From Ensifer canadensis (GTDB taxonomy: Bacteria > Pseudomonadota > Alphaproteobacteria > Rhizobiales > Rhizobiaceae): a stretch of 64,000 nucleotides of DNA. Positions 63,001 through 64,000 of this stretch are shown in pieces. Numbering within the stretch: position 1 is the first letter of the stretch; each line of letters starts with the position of its first letter. The notes under the pieces were generated by a model. The model saw nothing but the letters and a program-made list of their open reading frames with translations, did no database searches and had not been told where the DNA came from. The stretch lies in NCBI RefSeq assembly GCF_017488845.2, contig NZ_CP083375.1, positions 124,001 to 188,000 on the forward strand, written 5' to 3'. Both the position numbers and the translations under genes were made by a program.

Positions 63001-64000
63001 GATCGAATATAGCCGCTTGTCTGCCACGACGATCTTCTACGCTCCTCAGGAGATGGATGATGGGCTGACATCGGCCTATTTGCAGCGCCTTTGGCAAGAG
63101 GTGTTAAGTCTCGACATAGCCGAACCAGAGGTGCTGCTGCCGCTTGAAGGGCAGCGGCAGGTGCGGCGGTTCAATCCGGGCGATCTGTCAGCAACGGCGG
63201 GCACCTCCCTTGCCGCCGAGGGCGGTGGCATTCGTTCCGTCGCGCCGGGCGATATCGTCTGGCTGATCGGCGGGATGGGTGGGATTGGCCGACACGTCGC
63301 TCGCCATCTCCTCAATAGCGGAGCCACTCTGGTCATCAGCGGCCGCAGTTCTGAACCCACCGGCCTGCCGGAGTTGCAGCAGATCGCGCAGCGCGCTGGT
63401 GCCATTGTTGAGTACCTCTGCGTCGATATCGCCAAGGCTGAGGACGTGGAGCGAGGCTTGGCTCAGATCCTCGCCAGTCACGGTCGTCTCGACGGCATCA
63501 TCCATAGCGCGGGCGTAGTTAACGATGCCTATATGCGCCGTGGCGTCGCTGAAGATGCATCGGCAGTATTCGCCTCGAAGATCCACGGCAGTCTGCATCT
63601 GGATCAGGCAACTCGGGCATTGAATCTCAAGTTCTTCGTAGTGTTTTCGTCCCTTTCGGCCTTGGGTAGTCCCGGACAGGTGGCTTATGCGGTTGCCAAC
63701 GCATTTCTCCATCAGTTTTCCGTGCGGCGAAACAAGCAGGTCAAGGAAGGCGTACGCCAAGGCGGCACGTTGGCGATCGCCTGGCCGTTATGGCTTGACG
63801 GCGGGATGGCCATGGCGCCGGAACGCCGGCGCATGATGCTGGAACAGACGGGACTCGAGACGCTTACGGCTCGGCAAGGGGTCGAGATCCTCGCCGCCGC
63901 TCTGGATGGCAATTTCATTGCCGCTCCTGAAGACAGCGTGTTGCTCGTGGCTCCGGGCCGAGACCGCAATCGGATCGTTCATTCGTTGAACACTCGTTTT
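48005..64000 (+). CDS. Giant trans-AT PKS/NRPS protein 2 (threonine NRPS module, pyran-forming PKS), cut by window end
   Basis: Open for all 5332 codons to the window end. Domains by approximate residue: N-terminal docking (QRSYEKGQLTQADAEKLLLQ) 12-36; condensation 38-470, HHIICDG at 168; adenylation 520-1015; PCP 1035-1100; KS4 1140-1562; DH 1755-2060; KR 2095-2540; C-methyltransferase 2756-2940; ACP 2979-3055; ACP 3082-3155; ACP 3199-3270; ER 3322-3645; KS5 3690-4115; DH 4300-4590; second DH-like (pyran synthase type) 4597-4870; KR 4890-end. No AT domain. Start ATG at 48005 follows GGAGC. The A-domain code reads as threonine. The two PKS modules then give full reduction plus alpha-methylation, followed by oxa-ring closure. 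Together this predicts a dimethyl tetrahydropyran amine as in FR901464/spliceostatins. The rest of the assembly line lies beyond the window. Confidence 0.95.
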   Translation, partial: MNVVNKPMTPEHIQRSYEKGQLTQADAEKLLLQYYSVAADAPLSQNQQGIWSRQALFPADPFYNVAVACVVGDNFDKHCFRRACQRFLNSNQVLNTHISFSGGEVLQRVNPRQEMSWREIDLDGELPECLDQIKQDAQTPFSIDDGVLYRINVYSLNSGRYVVLLAAHHIICDGSSISLWLSTIWQDYRSLLQGRPLPWQETHSNFFDFVKFESEYMNSPAGRKSLSFWEKQCADGLLPLDERFELALGSEDASVFATDKISFEIKGDLADRLFNFRETKRYSASTVLMGTFMLALSAWRGKQRFTMGLPTLGRPKREFQLTLGNFVNMMPVACDIDPAQPFSKWLKACHRYVYQGLDHSYPFAGLLRAIKQDNSRRAALQAVFTYQKFDAAVDIQSLPEKVADVIEISFLDEIYQRDEFPVTCEVYELEGAWKVNIKYKTGIIDKRDALSLRRALASVLDNALLNPEATLGSLLPVGKDIDDEPTAVPASNGISSDVSSKFSSAAVHQSDSLDQRFSRQCALAATSIALTYKSRDVSYSELERDSSILASCLAARGVKPGDLVLLCMAPSPDLIKGILGILKAGAAYVPLDPSSPQQRLDYIRQDCRARFAVTNSECEALVAQVENCVVVDRDWRAIAKVARGHTLPLPSAKPGNLAYVIYTSGTTGHPKGVMVEHGNVLRLFDQTNHWFAFDGNDVWTLFHSPAFDFSVWEIWGALLYGGRLVILDAEQRRDTDALLDLLVDEKVTVFNQTPAAFYSVVRAATEEADKRILHLRYIIFGGEKLDFSQLTPWMDLYGDQSPQLINMYGITETTVHVTYCPVTQERCRNASASLIGNPIPDLEIHLFDERMEQVKNGETGEIYVGGAGVARGYLNKPELTQQRFIPHPRNSAERLYKTGDLARYSANGELEYIGRNDSQVKIRGFRIELGEIEACLNQHSQVANCAVVAHEHEGGNKHLVAYCCTRRSQHAPVDLGELRQFIKQQLPDYMVPAFFVELDELPITGNGKVDRRQLSLRPIAAPSEPSAAAAALTETQERILRLWQRVLKIAPAHIDQGFFEAGGDSISVVLLARALEQEFQCQFPAVNLFKYTSVREIGDYIQTLTDGEKAQLPTAVPPADERESGPVSPIIPDYYEDSLAIVGISCEFPGAKDHRQFWENILAGKESAEHLSGRALEEAGVEPSLAAHPDYVPVRFTIPDKYAFDAEFFGLSAKVAEFADPQSRQLLMHAWKAIEDAGYDPKQLESTGVFVATGNSGYQTLLDNAEDIEQNDRYLAYVMSQGGSTAALISYHLGLTGPSMHIGTNCSSSLVAMDAAFKSLRLGECRYALVGASTLFPHPNAGFLYQPGLNFSSTGRCRTFDAEADGMMAGEGVAMVVLKNARQAVEDGDSIYAVLRSVAVNNDGRQKSGFYAPSVQGQSKVIQLALDRAPGVSADSIAYVEAHGTGTRLGDPAEVMAINEVYSRHADAKQFCAIGSVKPNVGHLDTAAGLAGCIKLAMALKHRTIPPSINVETPNPSIDWKGSCFYVSREASPWPEHTQPARAALSSFGLGGTNAHAIMEACPETFPVSGDALLEQGEPRRSMLILSAREPHLLPVMARSLLSFLNDRPHLPLSSVAYTLHIGRKAMRHRLAVVASDVEEAGALLSQYAEMGRDADDVTPPNGLYVSSSDERAKATPAQVDACLARRDLSGLAELWVEGQDISWQELYRGQPTRRVSLPTYPFSRRQFSIARKPSGYRPESTDAGLPHVGGVWPPKVLAHRQSEGAQQIQLQLSGKDFYLSDHLVDGIAVLPAVMTFELLRAAAASAMPVPDGQSLCFERVVWLRPVTCRDATVSLTIDLPPYQASQNLQSPGAFSVSGADPETGEQVVFSEGHIAFKPNEQVKAVYRERGEHSVSPVELQRRLADNRIDGLQFYRWLEAGRVRYGPAYKGLVEAGWTSRELYAHIRLPNSASRSLADFPLHPALLDCALQASVILETVRQCGGNPAGWPSSAQVRQKLPFCVEQLEVLAPLEPEVWLWVRGSEVAEISREARYDIHIYGRSGSLLVAISGFVTRAFPHPSDSQRSVRPQVVHLDVVTGISSIRHTSGIIAETEPKVEDDLKTLAARWTPLESGRQSLGSSAPVILIGVDDVPSSDLDALLAGRVARYFSLRQNPAEQDLSALPENSDVIFVLPETASDRVEGLDLIKAQQVGMTAVFRWIKTLISHGFEQRDLNCTFLLERTQQVLSGDAISPAHASLVGFAQSLAGEYVHWRVRVLDAETLAKLPAPAFWPEAKDEVLFAWRQRQWYRRQLVEVSAPEPHPTLYRHGGHYLVLGGAGGIGQAWTEYMIRHYQAQVIWVGRKPQDGQIGDAIQRLGALGPEPIYLQADATDLSSLQQVRQALASRGIPQLHGIVHSALVLEDQSIAKMSEVQFAKALDAKVSTSVHLANVFGSYDMDFVLFFSGTISFVKAPGQSNYAAGCSFQDAFAMAMAQQWNCAVKLMQWGYWGSIGIVAKPHYRDRMMSAGIGSLEPEPALARLATFMQDNGIQQMGVEGRLPVNGEKFVKISATAGKPQPLTGYADQIPAAGYEPHWKMEPSPLLLRVDGLQEYNGLRDPALERAALLKVRQVLSDLDALPVGRNHVGQYVTGPVSRLSASYQRWYQETCRQLQSYGLLDDTGSQRLLASGDGVGEWERIRDIRQSTPSVRAGIDLMDVCLQHLPSILQGETAATTVMFPESSMRLVENVHRNHPIADYFNEGVAEAVVDYVRYRVASKGGRPLRILEIGAGTGGTSSKVLPRLLPWKDNIEEYCYTDLSKSFLFYARDTYGPDAPFLRTEILNIEEPVTASHPHADKLGSYDIVIAANVLHATRNILQTMRNVHAFMRTGGALVLNEMSQNGTFSHLTFGLLEGWWLYDDEDVRIPGCPGLFPEQWKEELLRSGFTDVHYPLDGALPLGQQIIVAQRGESLPSPADRFYGSSVDQRDGGRGESSPASSESLMATVTSLLAQVLRVDAASIDNEKSFSDIGLDSILAIQLTNRLNERFGIKLSTIELFDHNTPIRLSAHLIDRYRVSAPASATKVTEQPAALAQEMSRKFADVCVGLEQISGELLEQVAGVLRLKAEAIDLQRSFADYGVDSIIGVQLVNRINKRLGLRLATTVIFDFNTVEKLAARLHAKHGNEIVLEGPRELQRQVNILPVAQAASFLQTLPGQLSIDVQGVLLEQVAGVLRLQPDDIDAHKSFADYGVDSIIGVQLVNRVNKRLGLRIATTVIFDHNTVEKLGAYLSAEHGADITLFVGAPQARPSAESQPVREGPTVRSEGSDAGRNGIGYDDLAAPAEERGLVRAVLIEGPGDVDDLSIATFAPPNLAPHELRIAVRAFSLNFSDLLCARGLYPNMPPYPFVPGNEASGVVIEVGSDVVSFKAGDAVVCLSHGCHATQVVCSESQVFAKPDRWSFEEACALPIVGITMIDAFRKAALKRGEKILIQTATGGTGLIALQLAKHYGAEIFATAGSEQKLQYLRGLGVEHLINYRTQDFSQEIARLSPGGVDTVINTLGGDALQKGLRSLAPSGRYIEIAMTSLKSAKSIDLSLLSDNQIFYSVDLARLGARTPETITQYWDELVRLRDGGIIQATISHVVDFENFRSAYRQLADRGNIGKVVVRVDEPEGRAFTRADLREKKASEKLPSLPSPARSEASVPRSGPSVHEDDIAIIGMSGRFARSPDLEAFWTHLASGTSLITPVTRWDLQSGNGGTEDERCSAGSFLDDLSLFDPFFFKISGTEARYMDPQQRLFLEEAWKALEDAGYAGDEVRQQRCGVYVGCAGGDYQLCFPGPGEQTGDNRQAPPIQSYWGNAVSIIPARISYFLDLHGPAVAIDTACSSSLVALHMACSALRNDEVSMALCGGVFVQCTAGFYQQAQRAGMLSTTGNCYTFDARADGFVPGEGVGVVVLKRLKDALADGDHIDGVILASGINQDGNTNGITAPSAKSQERLEREVYDRFKINPRDLQMVEAHGTGTSLGDPIEFSALSNAFGQYTSDRHFCSIGSVKTNIGHTTTAAGIAGVLKILLALRHRQLPPSCNFEQGNGEIDFDNSPFYVNTRLRPWQVEAGKRRMAAVSSFGFSGTNAHAVIAEGPPADSVAQKQDKVLLVLSAQTREQLSEHLVQIATFLSGAQQRNVSLADIGFTLAQGRRHMRHRWACVAGSIEEFEAYCRLGVPETATDAAETSPARILYGDGSKPVAGQKKDAFENRPRDLADWARRYVAGGQLDAGIWDGQPCHRVSLPTYPFARESYWVDTQPEMVAAPSNPWPPLKPVVDEQGHDFSFAQRLTGQEPFLRDHKVHGEPWLPAVVYWEMLRWSVLQTAQALPGDTHVVLRNVIWQQALNLGAGPREVFLHLDRDEKPPQDGDTSLKRFKFVIESRPADPLGQFTACERHCSGQVELVRADGSASFSVLNPSAFCKQAEEIAGSDCYRKFKELGIEFGRSQQGLTKLFRWRGQVLAKIERPEGMKGVDAGYLLSPTLADGVLQANIGNIIGLGNEQLAVPYAMDSLTILDALPDTVWAWIYPSPDERNEARPLSSSRSYDIEVFDDSGRLLLLVRGGRSAQAKARRHLHPLVHEQIGEGTGRFTSLFQGQEFFLEGHQIANAKILPAACYLEMARFVATAKGPSGAAGSAILRDIVWLTPYEATARPAPMTIRISDGPERAFKISSGNEEGDGVLHFSGRWDHHAEAAPDNVVDIAAIRQRTSGRLDQTSLTGLVETGSNFDEQFQVIKWLQFNQDEALAYYELPAGLSKPFYWHPGILSASFGAVELWVAAQGEKNAYRLPYGIGTLIDHARPDDRGYIWVKRRISGKGSEFSVYDIHLLDERGCPATVFKQYAVRPWGGKGRHGSDHGADQSEITKGLVTGSLSWCNALALARPPAEDASIDRLFILPKDDACLQKELRRRDPTARFCKLSLESEGDAKHFEQAYAQVFDAIKEFVEAGGTYAKHVLMLLPDSHVDGVMVSLQALLATAAIEYSRLSATTIFYAPQEMDDGLTSAYLQRLWQEVLSLDIAEPEVLLPLEGQRQVRRFNPGDLSATAGTSLAAEGGGIRSVAPGDIVWLIGGMGGIGRHVARHLLNSGATLVISGRSSEPTGLPELQQIAQRAGAIVEYLCVDIAKAEDVERGLAQILASHGRLDGIIHSAGVVNDAYMRRGVAEDASAVFASKIHGSLHLDQATRALNLKFFVVFSSLSALGSPGQVAYAVANAFLHQFSVRRNKQVKEGVRQGGTLAIAWPLWLDGGMAMAPERRRMMLEQTGLETLTARQGVEILAAALDGNFIAAPEDSVLLVAPGRDRNRIVHSLNTRF
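48110..51310 (+). other. NRPS module: C - A (threonine) - PCP
   Basis: Condensation domain has HHIICDG. The adenylation domain shows YVIYTSGTTGHPKGV (A3), YKTGDLARY (A7), GRNDSQVKIRGFRIE (A8) and the A10 Lys in PITGNGKVDRRQL. Reading the ten specificity positions from FDFSVWE, FNQTP, YIIFGG and NMYGITETTVHVT gives D-F-W-N-I-G-M-V-H-K, the code I know for threonine. PCP Ser lies in FFEAGGDSISV. Confidence 0.85.
51420..58940 (+). other. Extension module 2: KS4 - DH - KR - cMT - ACP - ACP - ACP - ER
   Basis: KS4 has TNCSSS, EAHGTGT and NVGHLD. DH has DHLVDGIAVLP and the Asp in HPALLDCALQ. KR has GGAGGIG and Tyr in APGQSNYAAG. cMT has LEIGAGTGG. ER is a zinc-independent MDR type with TATGGTGLIALQ. 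The second and third ACPs are close copies. Together they would add one malonyl unit, methylate it and reduce the threonine carbonyl to methylene. Confidence 0.88.
59070..64000 (+). other. Extension module 3: KS5 - DH - PS - KR (incomplete)
   Basis: KS5 has DTACSSS, EAHGTGT and NIGHTTT. The first DH has DHKVHGEPWLP and an Asp in SPTLADGVLQ. The second DH-like domain has GHQIANAKILP but its Asp position reads HPGILSASFG (Ser instead of Asp). Loss of this Asp is typical of pyran synthase domains, which close an ether ring by oxa-Michael addition. KR has GGMGGIG and Tyr in SPGQVAYAVANAF. The module's ACP lies beyond 64000. Confidence 0.82.

Overview
The window looks like part of a large repABC plasmid from the Rhizobiaceae (Rhizobium, Agrobacterium or Sinorhizobium type). 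The evidence is a Ti-plasmid-style gene order: a leftward traI-trbBCDEJKLFGHI conjugation operon, then a rightward repABC replication and partition operon. Two TraR-type tra boxes lie between the two operons, an antisense RNA lies between repB and repC, and two parS-like palindromes follow repC. No chromosomal housekeeping gene, rRNA or tRNA was recognised.

Layout. (1) 1-10225, minus strand: type IV secretion (mating-pair) genes, ending upstream in the acyl-homoserine-lactone synthase gene traI; trbI is cut by the window edge. (2) 10226-14471: regulatory region, repA, repB, counter-transcribed RNA, repC and putative centromere sites. (3) 14700-19440: accessory region with a chemoreceptor fragment, a broken Fic gene, a recombinase fragment, a DUF4168 secreted protein, an unknown exported protein and a signal-peptidase-like protein. 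(4) 19464-22757: tyrosine integrase, VapBC toxin-antitoxin and a DUF1612/HTH-type rhizobial plasmid protein. (5) 23071-27830: a three-gene putative defence operon (HamA-like nuclease, HamB-like SF2 helicase, DUF3223-like protein). (6) 27831-32386: insertion-sequence debris and an apparently intact IS21-family element. (7) 32700-64000 and beyond: two giant rightward genes for an AT-less (trans-AT) polyketide synthase/non-ribosomal peptide synthetase hybrid.

The main discovery is region 7. Protein 1 (5024 aa) reads MaoC-SDR-FkbH-ACP / KS-KR-ACP / KS0-ACP-ACP-TE / KS0-ACP-C. Protein 2 (over 5332 aa, cut by the window end) reads C-A(Thr code)-PCP / KS-DH-KR-cMT-ACP-ACP-ACP-ER / KS-DH-PS-KR... Read as an assembly line, this builds a hydroxy-pentenoyl amide of a threonine-derived dimethyl-tetrahydropyran amine. 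That is the left half of the FR901464/spliceostatin/thailanstatin spliceosome inhibitors, which I know from Burkholderia and Pseudomonas. The internal thioesterase flanked by two non-elongating ketosynthases matches the reported FR901464 route to its cis double bond. Such a cluster on a quorum-regulated, apparently self-transmissible rhizobial plasmid would be new to me. The identification rests on domain order, active-site residues and the adenylation code read by eye; no database search was possible.

Working together: TraI signal (with TraR encoded elsewhere) probably raises both trb expression and repABC copy number. That would also raise the dosage of the defence operon and the biosynthetic cluster carried as cargo.
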